Shown here: piece after piece, positions 1 to 6,927 of the stretch | Position numbering within the stretch: position 1 is the stretch's first letter | Layout: every line of letters begins with the position of its first letter | Assembly (NCBI GenBank): GCA_902477075.1 | Contig: CABSFU010000033.1 | Location: 1 to 7,639, forward strand | From: UMGS1498 sp900552335 | GTDB taxonomy: Bacteria > Bacillota_I > Bacilli_A > RF39 > UBA660 | Direction of reading: 5' to 3' | Length of the DNA: 7,639 nt | The notes under the pieces: model-generated | Databases searched by the model: none | Seen by the model: only the letters and a program-made list of their open reading frames with translations | What the model was told of the DNA's origin: nothing | Made by a program: the position numbers and the translations under genes

Positions 1-173
1 AAATGGAGAAAAATACGATTATTTATGAAGCGGAAGAAAGAGGGTTTCATAAAGGCATTGAACAGAATAATTTAGAGATAGCCAAAAAGATGTTACAAGA
101 GAAAATAGATATCATTCTTATTTCTAAAATCACAGGGTTAACAGAAACAGAATTAAATCAATTGGAAGATTAA
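1..173 (+). CDS. C-terminal fragment of Rpn/PD-(D/E)XK nuclease-type protein (5' end outside window)
   Basis: An open frame enters from the left edge (first complete codon at base 3) and ends at TAA 171-173, giving 56 visible residues. The sequence has a charged helical stretch (EAEERGFHKGIEQNNLEIAK) followed by a short tail (MLQEKIDIILISKITGLTE). That layout, a Glu/Lys/Gly-rich helix and then an 'I.LISK.TGLT..EL' tail, is what I know from the C-termini of Rpn-family recombination-promoting nucleases, often annotated as 'PD-(D/E)XK nuclease family transposase'. The catalytic domain lies outside the window, so activity cannot be judged. The Met at base 3 is probably internal, because it falls inside the family-like helix, but a short remnant gene cannot be excluded. 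A terminator directly at its stop separates it from the Tad operon. Confidence 0.7.
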   Translation, partial: MEKNTIIYEAEERGFHKGIEQNNLEIAKKMLQEKIDIILISKITGLTETELNQLED

Positions 174-188
174 AATCTTCTTTTTTTT
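165..188 (+). terminator. Intrinsic terminator overlapping the stop codon of the Rpn-like gene
   Basis: GAAGAT (165-170) and ATCTTC (175-180) form a 6-bp stem with a TAAA loop, followed directly by eight T (181-188). The stop codon TAA forms part of the loop. This insulates the upstream gene from the Tad operon. Confidence 0.8.
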
Positions 189-213
189 CATATGAATACT
201 TTATCTAAAGTAA

Positions 214-242
214 TTGATTATCTTCTTTTTTTTTGATATAAT
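214..242 (+). promoter_or_regulatory. Sigma-A-type promoter of the tad-murC operon
   Basis: TTGATT (214-219) and a perfect TATAAT (237-242) are separated by 17 bases. The predicted transcription start is near 249, so the leader before the first ATG (267) is only about 18 bases. The leader carries AGGGTAGTGAT (253-263), a partial match to the extended anti-SD complement AGGAGGTGAT. No other promoter of this quality was noticed before murC ends, and the genes are tightly packed, so this probably drives all seven genes. Confidence 0.8.
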
Positions 243-266
243 TTTAAATAGTAGGGTAGTGATGAT

Positions 267-602
267 ATGAAAAATAGAGGTCAGGCATTAGTTGAATTTA
301 TTTTAATTGTGCCCATTTTCTTACTGATACTATTAGCAATCATCGATTTTGGTAATATTTTCAAGACCAAATATGATTTGCAAAATGATTTAGATTTGAT
401 TGCAGAATTATACAAGGACGAAAAGATAGATGACTATGAAAATTATTGTCAAAATCATCATTTAGGACTCAATATAATACAAGATAATCAATTTGTAACA
501 ATTGAAATATCTAAAAAAATAAATATCAAAACACCAGTTTTAAATCAAGTATTGAAAAATCCATATACAGTGAAAGAAAGCATGACTTTATATGAAAAAT
601 AG
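267..602 (+). CDS. tadE: TadE-like minor pseudopilin, copy 1 (Glu5 intact)
   Basis: A 111-residue protein with the classic TadE N-terminus. A short basic leader (MKNRG) precedes QALVEF, and a hydrophobic helix covers roughly residues 8-27 (ending IIDFGN). In Flp/TadE prepilins, cleavage follows the Gly and the Glu at mature position +5 is conserved. Here that is G5|Q6 with Glu10. The rest is a small exported domain with a TadE-like beta pattern (VTIEISKKINIKTPVLNQVL). It is the first gene of the operon, with its ribosome site at 253-263. Its last 11 bases overlap the start of the paralogous next gene. Likely role: a minor pilin or pseudopilin at the membrane that helps Tad pilus assembly. Family assignment is firm; the exact role is inferred. 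Confidence 0.88.
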   Translation: MKNRGQALVEFILIVPIFLLILLAIIDFGNIFKTKYDLQNDLDLIAELYKDEKIDDYENYCQNHHLGLNIIQDNQFVTIEISKKINIKTPVLNQVLKNPYTVKESMTLYEK

Positions 603-957
603 AGGACAAGCTTTAGTGTTTTTCATACTAATACTACCTATCATTCTACTTGCTTTAGCTTTTGTAGTCGATATTGGAAATTTAAATAGTGTTAAAAAAA
701 GTACAGATCAAAAAATAACACAAATAATAGAAACGGGATTACAAAATAATTTAACAGAAGAGGAATGGAATCAATTAATTGAAAAAAATTTCTCTTCTAT
801 AGAAAATAAAAAAATAATATTAAAAGATAATCAAGTAGAATTATCAATAGATATTAAATTGCAAACAATTTTTTCTAATTTAATGAAGCAAAGTAATTAT
901 AAAATAACTTATACTGGACATAAAGAAAATAACAAGATAAAAATCATAAGGAAGTGA
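592..957 (+). CDS. TadE-like minor pseudopilin, copy 2 (Glu5 replaced by Phe)
   Basis: A 121-residue paralogue of the preceding gene. It starts with the same nine residues (MKNRGQALV), encoded by almost the same bases, followed by a hydrophobic helix (about residues 9-27) and a small exported domain (VELSIDIKLQTIFSNLM). The position matching mature Glu5 is Phe (QALVFF), which is unusual because this Glu normally supports prepilin processing or assembly. ATG 592 lies inside the previous gene, whose TAG is at 600-602. No strong ribosome site precedes it (only AAAGAAAG at 573-580), so translational coupling to copy 1 is likely. It ends in TGA (955-957) inside the ribosome site of the next gene. 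By position it could be the TadF counterpart, but it resembles TadE more closely. Confidence 0.82.
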   Translation: MKNRGQALVFFILILPIILLALAFVVDIGNLNSVKKSTDQKITQIIETGLQNNLTEEEWNQLIEKNFSSIENKKIILKDNQVELSIDIKLQTIFSNLMKQSNYKITYTGHKENNKIKIIRK

Positions 958-961
958 AATT

Positions 962-1720
962 ATGGCATTAAAACAAGCTCAAGTATATTTAGTAACATCT
1001 GTAAAAGGCGGTAGTGGTAAAACTTTAACAACGTTAAATTTAGCTGGAATGTATAGTTTAAAAAATAAAAAAACATTAATTATTGATTTAGACTTATATT
1101 CTGGATCTATTGCTTTATTGTTAAAACTAGATATTAAAAATGATTTATTTAATATAGCAGATGATTTTCAGAATAACCGTTTTGAAAACTTACAAGACTA
1201 TATTACTTCCTATAATTCCAATATTGATGTTTTAGCTTCTCCAAAGGATCCAAGAACGGCTAGTAAAATCAATAGTCACTACCTAAGTGTTATCTTGGCA
1301 AAAGCTAAAATGAAATATGATGTTATTTTAATAGATACTAATCATATGTTAAATGAAATTAATTTAACAGCATACGATTACAGTGATTATATTTTGTATG
1401 TCATTGAAAATGATTTAATGACTGCTAAAAATATGAGAACCATGCTTTCTATTTTCAGTGATTTAGAAAAAAGTAATTACAAAATAATTTTAAATAAAGC
1501 TACTGGTAATAAACCATATTTTACAGAGTATGATTTTAAACATATGATGAACGGTAATATTGATTATACGATTCCAGAATCATTCTATATGAAAAATTTG
1601 GAAAAGTATCTATTAGAAGGAACTATCCCAGTACTAGATAAAAAAATTCAAAAAGCTCATAAAAAAACAATGAAAAATTTAGAAAAAATTGTAAAAAGTA
1701 TAGAACCAAAAGAAAAATAG
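962..1720 (+). CDS. tadZ: TadZ/CpaE-like ParA/MinD-superfamily ATPase
   Basis: A 252-residue P-loop ATPase. The deviant Walker A motif KGGSGKT (residues 15-21) carries the signature Lys15 and catalytic Lys20. Walker A' is LIIDLDL around Asp42/Asp44, and Walker B is VILIDT ending at Asp125. The stretch DLYSGSIALLL and the later VLASPKDP are typical of CpaE/TadZ rather than chromosomal ParA. In Tad systems this protein localises the pilus machine at the cytoplasmic face of the membrane. The atypical receiver-like N-terminal domain of many CpaE/TadZ proteins is missing, since the Walker A motif begins at residue 15. The start is supported by AAGGAAGTGA (948-957), a nearly full extended SD seven to eight bases before ATG, overlapping the previous stop. 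The C-terminus is Lys-rich, possibly for membrane or partner contact (inference). Confidence 0.87.
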   Translation: MALKQAQVYLVTSVKGGSGKTLTTLNLAGMYSLKNKKTLIIDLDLYSGSIALLLKLDIKNDLFNIADDFQNNRFENLQDYITSYNSNIDVLASPKDPRTASKINSHYLSVILAKAKMKYDVILIDTNHMLNEINLTAYDYSDYILYVIENDLMTAKNMRTMLSIFSDLEKSNYKIILNKATGNKPYFTEYDFKHMMNGNIDYTIPESFYMKNLEKYLLEGTIPVLDKKIQKAHKKTMKNLEKIVKSIEPKEK

Positions 1721-1729
1721 GAGGGTATT

Positions 1730-3052
1730 ATGAATAAACGTTTTACAGAAGAATTTCATATTGATACAGAAGAATATCCTACTACAACCGTTAATGATTA
1801 TGAAACTTTTCAAAACAAAAAATTACTAGAAGAACTTCGTAATAAAATCATTCAAAATTTGATTGACCATAATGCCATTAATACCAGATCGATGGATGAT
1901 TTTGTTCGTATGGAAATTGATAAAACACTAGAGGGATATGATCTAAGTGTAATTGAAAGAAGTTATATCTATAATTTAATTGAAAATGAAATTAGTGGAT
2001 ATGGCCCACTTACAGAATTATTAAAAGATCCAGAAATTACAGAAATTATGGTAAATGGCAAAAATGAAATTTATATTGAAATTGATGGACATGTTATTCG
2101 TGATGAAAGTGTATCATTTATTAATAATGAGCACATTATTCGAACCATTTCTAGAATTATTCAACCATTAGGTAGAACCATTGATACAGCAACTCCAATG
2201 GTAGATGCCCGCTTGGCTGATGGATCCAGATTAAATGCCGTTATTCCACCCCTTTCTTTAAAAGGACCAGTATTGACTATTCGTAAATTTAAAAAAGAAC
2301 TAGTAAATATTGATGATTTTTTGAGAAATGGAACTTTAACACCTTATATGGCTCGCTTTTTAGAGGCATGTGTGCAAGCTAAATTAAATATTATCATATG
2401 TGGTGGTACTGGTAGTGGTAAAACAACTTTGTTAAATGTTCTTTCATCTTTTATAGGAAATGACGAAAGAATCATTACGATTGAAGATGCAGCAGAATTA
2501 AAATTGGAACAGGAACATGTTATCTCGCTAGAAACTCGTTTAACCAACTATGAAGGAGAAGGGGAAGTTACCATTCGTGATTTAGTAATTAATTCTCTAC
2601 GTATGAGACCAGACCGTATTATTGTCGGAGAAGTTAGAGGTAAGGAAGCCTTTGATATGCTTCAAGCCATGAATACTGGACATAATGGTTCTTTAACAAC
2701 ATTACATGCCAATTCACCAGCAGATGCTTTAAATAGGTTAGAAACTATGATTCTAATGGCTGGAATGGAAATTCCAATAAAGGCACTTAGAGAGTACATT
2801 TACAATGCAATTGATATTGTTGTCAATGTGCAACGACTTAGTGATGGTAAAAGAAAAATTACTAGTATTTCGGAAATTGTAGGATTTAACGATGGTGAAA
2901 TTGAATTAAAGGAAATTTTTGCATTTAAACAAACTGGTATTGTCAATGAAAATGAAGTAGATGGAGAATTTATTAGAAATGAATATATTCCTAAAGTATA
3001 TAGCAAAATAGTTTCAAAAGGAATTAATACATTAAAAGATATTTTTGAATAG
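1730..3052 (+). CDS. tadA: TadA/CpaF-type secretion ATPase
   Basis: A 440-residue member of the type II/IV secretion ATPase family, in the CpaF/TadA branch. The N-terminal domain includes GYGPLTELL (about residues 90-98) and EIMVNG (105-110), typical of CpaF. Walker A is GGTGSGKT (225-232, Lys231). The Asp-box region is ITIEDAAEL (249-257), and Walker B is IIVGEVRG (297-304, Glu301). The His box TGHNGSLTTLHANS runs from 316, with His318 and His326. All catalytic elements are intact and length is normal for the family. It forms a hexameric cytoplasmic motor that acts on TadB/TadC to drive pilin assembly. AGGAGGG (1719-1725) precedes the ATG and overlaps the previous stop. Only one ATPase is present, so this locus gives no sign of a separate retraction motor. 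Confidence 0.96.
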   Translation: MNKRFTEEFHIDTEEYPTTTVNDYETFQNKKLLEELRNKIIQNLIDHNAINTRSMDDFVRMEIDKTLEGYDLSVIERSYIYNLIENEISGYGPLTELLKDPEITEIMVNGKNEIYIEIDGHVIRDESVSFINNEHIIRTISRIIQPLGRTIDTATPMVDARLADGSRLNAVIPPLSLKGPVLTIRKFKKELVNIDDFLRNGTLTPYMARFLEACVQAKLNIIICGGTGSGKTTLLNVLSSFIGNDERIITIEDAAELKLEQEHVISLETRLTNYEGEGEVTIRDLVINSLRMRPDRIIVGEVRGKEAFDMLQAMNTGHNGSLTTLHANSPADALNRLETMILMAGMEIPIKALREYIYNAIDIVVNVQRLSDGKRKITSISEIVGFNDGEIELKEIFAFKQTGIVNENEVDGEFIRNEYIPKVYSKIVSKGINTLKDIFE

Positions 3053-3061
3053 GAGGATTTT

Positions 3062-4573
3062 ATGGAAGGATTAAATATATATGAAACAAAAAAAATAATC
3101 AATCAAGAATTAAATGTAACATATACACCTAATTCTTCTGTAAAAGGTTATACGTATGAAATTATAAAAGATGGAGAAAGTTATGGTTTTTATAAAGTAA
3201 GCACCAACCGTATCAGTAACATTCATTTTTTAGAAAGTGGTACCTATCAAATTAAAATTACTAATTTTTTAAAAAATAATCAGTCTGAACAAATAGAAAG
3301 TGGTATCTATAAAATTGATGTAGATAAACCATATATCATCTGTGATGATTCTAAAGCGGTTTATCAATTAAAAAAAGGCGAAAATTATTCGATTAGTAGA
3401 GATGAACTAAATATTCGAGCATATGATGCCCAAGATGGTGATTTGACATCAAAAATGCAATGTAACTTTGAAAATGTTGATTTTAATGAATTGGGGTTAC
3501 AAACATTAACTTGTACAGTAGAAGATAATGCTGGTAATATTGGCTCAAAAGATATTGCAATAAATGTTTTAAAAAATGATAATGTTGGTGTCAGTATTAT
3601 TCAAAGTATTGTATTTGTAATTTTAATCATTGTAGCATTTTCTATTATTCGTTTTAAAAAGAGTGTTTCTTTAGAAAAAAGAGTTTCTAAATATAGTCTA
3701 GATTCTTTAAAAAATCAAAACAAATCCCTTTTAGAAAGTTTTCATTCTATTTATCGATATATCATTCAAAGCCTTTCAAAGAGTTTAAAAAAATCGGAAT
3801 TTATAAAAAAATATGCCAAAAGGTATGAAAAATATTTAGTTTTATATGAAGAATTTAAGGATGCAATTGAAATTATCGCAAACAAAATAATGATTGGTTT
3901 AATCTTTATCTTAATTGCCATATTTTCCAAAATGCTCCAATATCAAATATTAAACTTTTATGAAATGCTGATACCATTTTTAATTGGTTTTTATCTTCCA
4001 GATATTATTTTAATACCTAGATATAAATTATATCGAAATCACTTAGAAAATGATTTATTGCAAGCAATCACCGTTATGAATAATGCTTTTAAATCAGGGA
4101 GAAGTATCACACAAGCGGTGGAACTAGTAAGTACAGAATTAGATGGACCAATCGCACATGAATTTGCTAAAATCTATATGGAACTTAATTTTGGACTTGA
4201 AATAGATGTTGTTTTTGATCGCTTTTCGAAACGTGTTAAAATGGAAGAAATTGCTTATTTAACTGCTTCTTTATCTGTTTTAAGTAAAACAGGTGGAAAT
4301 ATTATTAAAGTATTTTCTTCTATTGAAGAGAATTTGTTTAACAAAAAGAAATTAAAATTAGAATTACAGTCTTTAACAGGAACATCTAAAATTATTGTAA
4401 CAGCTTTATATTTAGTACCGGCTTTATTTATTGTATTTGTTAGCTTAGTAAGTCCAGGTTATTTTGAGCCATTCTATACAACAAAGCTTGGGTTCATTTT
4501 CATGGGAATAATTCTTATTTTATATGTTATTTATATTTATAGCGTAAATAAGATTATGAAAGTAAGGATGTGA
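3062..4573 (+). CDS. tadB: TadB-like inner-membrane platform protein with N-terminal Ig-like ectodomain
   Basis: A 503-residue protein, long for TadB (commonly about 300). Residues 1 to about 88 look like one beta-sandwich (ESGTYQIKITN...GIYKIDVDKP). Residues about 90-170 resemble a DUF5011/Ig-like domain (AYDAQDGDLTSKM, then VEDNAGNIGSKDIAINVL). The first membrane helix spans about 178-196 and is followed by RFKKSVSLEKR, so the positive-inside rule puts the Ig-like part outside. Further helices lie at about 276-292 and 302-318 (with the TadB-like GFYLPDIIL), then a T2SSF/GspF domain at about 335-430 (NAFKSGRSITQAVELV; LSKTGGNIIKVFSSIEENL), then two helices near 446-466 and 477-497. There is no N-terminal signal peptide, and an in-frame stop at 3050-3052 rules out a longer start. 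AGGAGG (3051-3056) supports this ATG. The three Cys (94, 134, 151) in the N-terminal part would fit an extracellular, possibly disulfide-bonded domain. Confidence 0.87.
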   Translation: MEGLNIYETKKIINQELNVTYTPNSSVKGYTYEIIKDGESYGFYKVSTNRISNIHFLESGTYQIKITNFLKNNQSEQIESGIYKIDVDKPYIICDDSKAVYQLKKGENYSISRDELNIRAYDAQDGDLTSKMQCNFENVDFNELGLQTLTCTVEDNAGNIGSKDIAINVLKNDNVGVSIIQSIVFVILIIVAFSIIRFKKSVSLEKRVSKYSLDSLKNQNKSLLESFHSIYRYIIQSLSKSLKKSEFIKKYAKRYEKYLVLYEEFKDAIEIIANKIMIGLIFILIAIFSKMLQYQILNFYEMLIPFLIGFYLPDIILIPRYKLYRNHLENDLLQAITVMNNAFKSGRSITQAVELVSTELDGPIAHEFAKIYMELNFGLEIDVVFDRFSKRVKMEEIAYLTASLSVLSKTGGNIIKVFSSIEENLFNKKKLKLELQSLTGTSKIIVTALYLVPALFIVFVSLVSPGYFEPFYTTKLGFIFMGIILILYVIYIYSVNKIMKVRM

Positions 4574-4579
4574 TGATTT

Positions 4580-5275
4580 ATGGGTAATTCATTATTAAAA
4601 AAAATATATCGAAAAAAAGAAATTGATAATATTGAAGCTAGTATTAAAATGTTAGGGGAACGCTCTAACATGGATGCTATCACATTTATGAATATTCGTT
4701 ATTTTACAACTTTACTAGTATTTTTATTTATTCTATATGTTTCTAATTTTGGCTATATTTTAGCTCCTCTAATTAGTGTTGTTTATTATTATATGTTTCA
4801 TTATGTATTGATTAAAATACCAATTAAAAATAGGATAAGAGATTTAGATCATCAAGCATTATATTTTTTTGAAATTTTGACGCTTACACTAGAATCTGGA
4901 AAAAATCTAGAAAATTCTTTAGAAATAACGGTTTTTAATGTAGATAGTGAACTATCAAGGGAATTTAAAAGGGCTTTATTTGAAATGAAATTTGGTAAAA
5001 CATTGATAGAAGCCTTAGAAGATATGAAAAAAAAGATACCGAGCGAAACAGTAAATAATATTTTACTGAATATTACGCAAACGAATGTATTTGGAAATAG
5101 TATTTTAGATACAATGAATAATCAAATTTCTTTTCTAAGGGAAAAACAAATATTAGAAATAAAAGGTGAAATGAATAAAATACCAAACAAAGTAAGTATT
5201 TTGTCGGTGTTGTTTGTGGTTCCTTTAATATTATTATTAGTATTAGGACCATTTGTAATTAGTTTAATAGGATAG
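4580..5275 (+). CDS. tadC: TadC-like inner-membrane platform protein
   Basis: A 231-residue protein with membrane helices at about 41-55 and 57-78, a cytoplasmic T2SSF/GspF-type domain at about 90-200 (LESGKNLENSLEITV; MKFGKTLIEALEDM; NVFGNSILDTM), and a final helix at 206-229. In Tad systems TadB and TadC together form the membrane platform that couples the TadA motor to pilin. At 231 residues it is shorter than many TadC proteins (nearer 300), mainly at the N-terminus, but the core looks complete. The start is fixed by an in-frame TGA at 4574-4576. Its ribosome site is AAGGATGTGAT (4564-4574), ten of eleven matches to AAGGAGGTGAT. This site overlaps the TadB stop, so the two genes are probably translationally linked. 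Confidence 0.88.
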   Translation: MGNSLLKKIYRKKEIDNIEASIKMLGERSNMDAITFMNIRYFTTLLVFLFILYVSNFGYILAPLISVVYYYMFHYVLIKIPIKNRIRDLDHQALYFFEILTLTLESGKNLENSLEITVFNVDSELSREFKRALFEMKFGKTLIEALEDMKKKIPSETVNNILLNITQTNVFGNSILDTMNNQISFLREKQILEIKGEMNKIPNKVSILSVLFVVPLILLLVLGPFVISLIG

Positions 5276-5285
5276 GAGAGGACAT

Positions 5286-6584
5286 ATGTATCATTTTGTA
5301 GGAATTAAGGGGTCTGGAATGAGTAGTCTAGCGCAAATAATGTTTGAACTTGGTTATGATGTACAAGGAAGTGATGTTGAAAAACATTTCTTTACAGAAG
5401 ATAATTTAAGAAAATTGAATATTCCTATTCTTCCTATGAGTGAAGATAATATCAAGAAAGGGTTAAAAATAATTAGAGGGGCTTCTTTTAATGATGATAA
5501 TGTAGAAATAAAAAAAGCCTTAGAACTAGGCTTGCCAATTTATAATTATAATGAAATGTTAGGAAGTTTAACTAAAAAATTTAAAAGTATTTGCATAGCT
5601 GGATGTCATGGGAAGACAACAACAACAGCTATGTTAGCCCATGTTTTAAATTCTATAGTAGGTGCGAATTATTTAATTGGGGATGGAACAGGTTATGCTA
5701 ATAAAGATAACGAATATTTTATTTTAGAATCCTGTGAATATAAAAGACATTTTTTAGAGTATCATCCTTATTATTCCATTATTACAAATATTGATTTAGA
5801 TCATGTTGATTATTATAAAGATATTGATGATGTAATAGATGCATATCGAGAGTTTGCTAATAATACAGAAAATTTAGTAATTGCTTGTGGAGATGACCAG
5901 TATACAAGATTTTTAGATCTTACAAAACCAGTATTTTATTATGGTATAACAGAGGATAATGATATTATAGCTAAAGAAATTGAATATAGTGAAAATGGTA
6001 TTCATTTTGAGGTAGAAGCCGAAGGAAACTATTATGGCACTTATGATTTACCATTTTATGGGAAACACATGTTACTAGATGCTCTAGCATGCATTAGTAT
6101 CTGTTACTATGAGAGAATGGATTTCAAAGAAGTATCAAAATATTTAAAGACTTTTAAGGGAGCAAAAAGAAGATTTAGTGAGACTGTAATAGGAGACAAC
6201 ATATTAATTGATGATTATGCCCATCATCCTAATGAAGCAAAAGCTACTATCAAAGCAACCAAGCAAAAATATCCTGATAAAGAAATCATTGCTGTTTTTC
6301 AACCACATACATTTTCTAGAACAAAAGAATTTGCTAAAGATTTAGCGACAGTTCTTTCTTCAGTGAACAAAGCTTATGTTATGAATATCCATCCAGCACG
6401 TGAAAAACAAGAGGATTATCCAGAGGTGACAAGCAATCTCATTTTAAAAGAAATGAATAATGGATTTTTACTTGCAAATGATGATATAAAACCGTTTGAA
6501 AATTTGAAAAATACGGTTATTCTAGTAATGAGCCCAAATGATTTGTCTAAATTAGAAAATGAAATTATAGATTTGTATCAGTAA
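5286..6584 (+). CDS. murC: UDP-N-acetylmuramate--L-alanine ligase (MurC)
   Basis: A 432-residue Mur ligase that adds L-Ala to UDP-MurNAc, the first step of the peptidoglycan stem peptide, in the cytoplasm. The N-terminal Rossmann domain begins YHFVGIKGSGMSSLA (GxxGxG at residues 6-11), close to Bacillus MurC. The ATP loop is GCHGKTTTT (106-114, Lys110). The central domain has NIDLDHVDYY, and the C-terminal domain has DDYAHHPNE (309-317) and QPHTFSRT (339-346), both diagnostic of MurC. Length is at the lower end for the family and nothing appears missing. AGGAGAGGA (5274-5282) overlaps the TadC stop. The 10-base gap and lack of a terminator place murC at the end of the Tad operon, an unusual partner for a pilus locus. 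Its terminator lies about 90 bases downstream of the stop. Confidence 0.97.
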   Translation: MYHFVGIKGSGMSSLAQIMFELGYDVQGSDVEKHFFTEDNLRKLNIPILPMSEDNIKKGLKIIRGASFNDDNVEIKKALELGLPIYNYNEMLGSLTKKFKSICIAGCHGKTTTTAMLAHVLNSIVGANYLIGDGTGYANKDNEYFILESCEYKRHFLEYHPYYSIITNIDLDHVDYYKDIDDVIDAYREFANNTENLVIACGDDQYTRFLDLTKPVFYYGITEDNDIIAKEIEYSENGIHFEVEAEGNYYGTYDLPFYGKHMLLDALACISICYYERMDFKEVSKYLKTFKGAKRRFSETVIGDNILIDDYAHHPNEAKATIKATKQKYPDKEIIAVFQPHTFSRTKEFAKDLATVLSSVNKAYVMNIHPAREKQEDYPEVTSNLILKEMNNGFLLANDDIKPFENLKNTVILVMSPNDLSKLENEIIDLYQ

Positions 6585-6628
6585 TAAAAGTTTATAAAAA
6601 TAAATCATATTCTATATAGCAAATAGGC

Positions 6629-6658
6629 AATAAAAATAGTAATATAGTTTGTAGATAG
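6629..6658 (+). repeat. Direct repeat copy 1 (30 bases)
   Basis: This 30-base AT-rich segment is identical to 7056-7085. Similarity continues for TGAATTT after each copy, but copy 2 has four extra bases there (a second TAGT). Copy 1 lies 45 bases after the murC stop and 16 bases before the operon terminator. The 44 bases between murC and this repeat show no clear feature. Confidence 0.9.
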
Positions 6659-6674
6659 TGAATTTATCAAATCT

Positions 6675-6714
6675 AGAGATAACATCTCGTTAGAGAAAGT
6701 TATCTCTTTTTTTT
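6675..6714 (+). terminator. Intrinsic terminator of the tad-murC operon
   Basis: AGAGATAAC (6675-6683) pairs perfectly with GTTATCTCT (6699-6707), and the T-run covers 6707-6714. Inside the 15-base loop, TCTC (6685-6688) and GAGA (6693-6696) form a second short stem around a GTTA tetraloop. This is the strongest terminator in the window. Confidence 0.92.
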
Positions 6715-6740
6715 ATGTAAAATCCCGATAAATAAAAAAA

Positions 6741-6769
6741 TTGTCTAAATAAGAAAAAAGTGATATACT
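6741..6769 (+). promoter_or_regulatory. Sigma-A-type promoter with extended -10, candidate ncRNA promoter
   Basis: TTGTCT (6741-6746) and TATACT (6764-6769) are 17 bases apart, and TGA before the -10 supplies an extended -10 (TGnTATACT). The predicted start is near 6776. It lies just after the operon terminator and points toward a stretch with no normal gene, which suggests a small RNA or leader. Confidence 0.65.
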
Positions 6770-6814
6770 AATAATCAATTTAAGTCGTTTTATTCATTCA
6801 AAAGGACGGGGAGT

Positions 6815-6862
6815 TTGAAAAAATTTTTTGATACAGGTAACGTCTCGTTTAATTGTATGTAG
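6815..6862 (+). CDS. Possible 15-codon ORF with TTG start inside the candidate RNA
   Basis: TTG at 6815 follows AAAGGA (6801-6806) at an ideal 8-base spacing. It opens a 15-residue frame (MKKFFDTGNVSFNCM if TTG is read as Met) ending at TAG 6860-6862. No known family is recognised. The ribosome-like sequence is convincing in place, but TTG starts and 15-codon frames arise easily by chance. The AAAGGA also lies in the 3' arm of the 6784-6807 hairpin, so it could be masked in the folded RNA. Confidence 0.2.
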   Translation: MKKFFDTGNVSFNCM

Positions 6863-6927
6863 AAAATGTATTGTAATTTGGCTTAAAGTTAATGTTTTGA
6901 AAGATTATTTCTTTAATAATCTAATTG

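Noticed and set aside
2344..2547. Minus-strand open frame of 67 codons inside tadA
   Set aside because: It lies opposite the Walker A to Asp-box region of an intact, strongly conserved ATPase. It has no ribosome site or recognisable domain, so it is a shadow frame.
2800..3102. Minus-strand open frame of 100 codons across the tadA/tadB junction
   Set aside because: Its hydrophobic look comes from the reverse of AT-rich coding DNA. It covers the tadB ribosome site and start, and has no support of its own.
592..4573. TGA read as Trp (Mycoplasma-like code)
   Set aside because: Copy 2 of TadE and TadB both end at TGA exactly where the next gene's ribosome site begins, and Trp in copy 2 is encoded by TGG, so the standard bacterial code fits.
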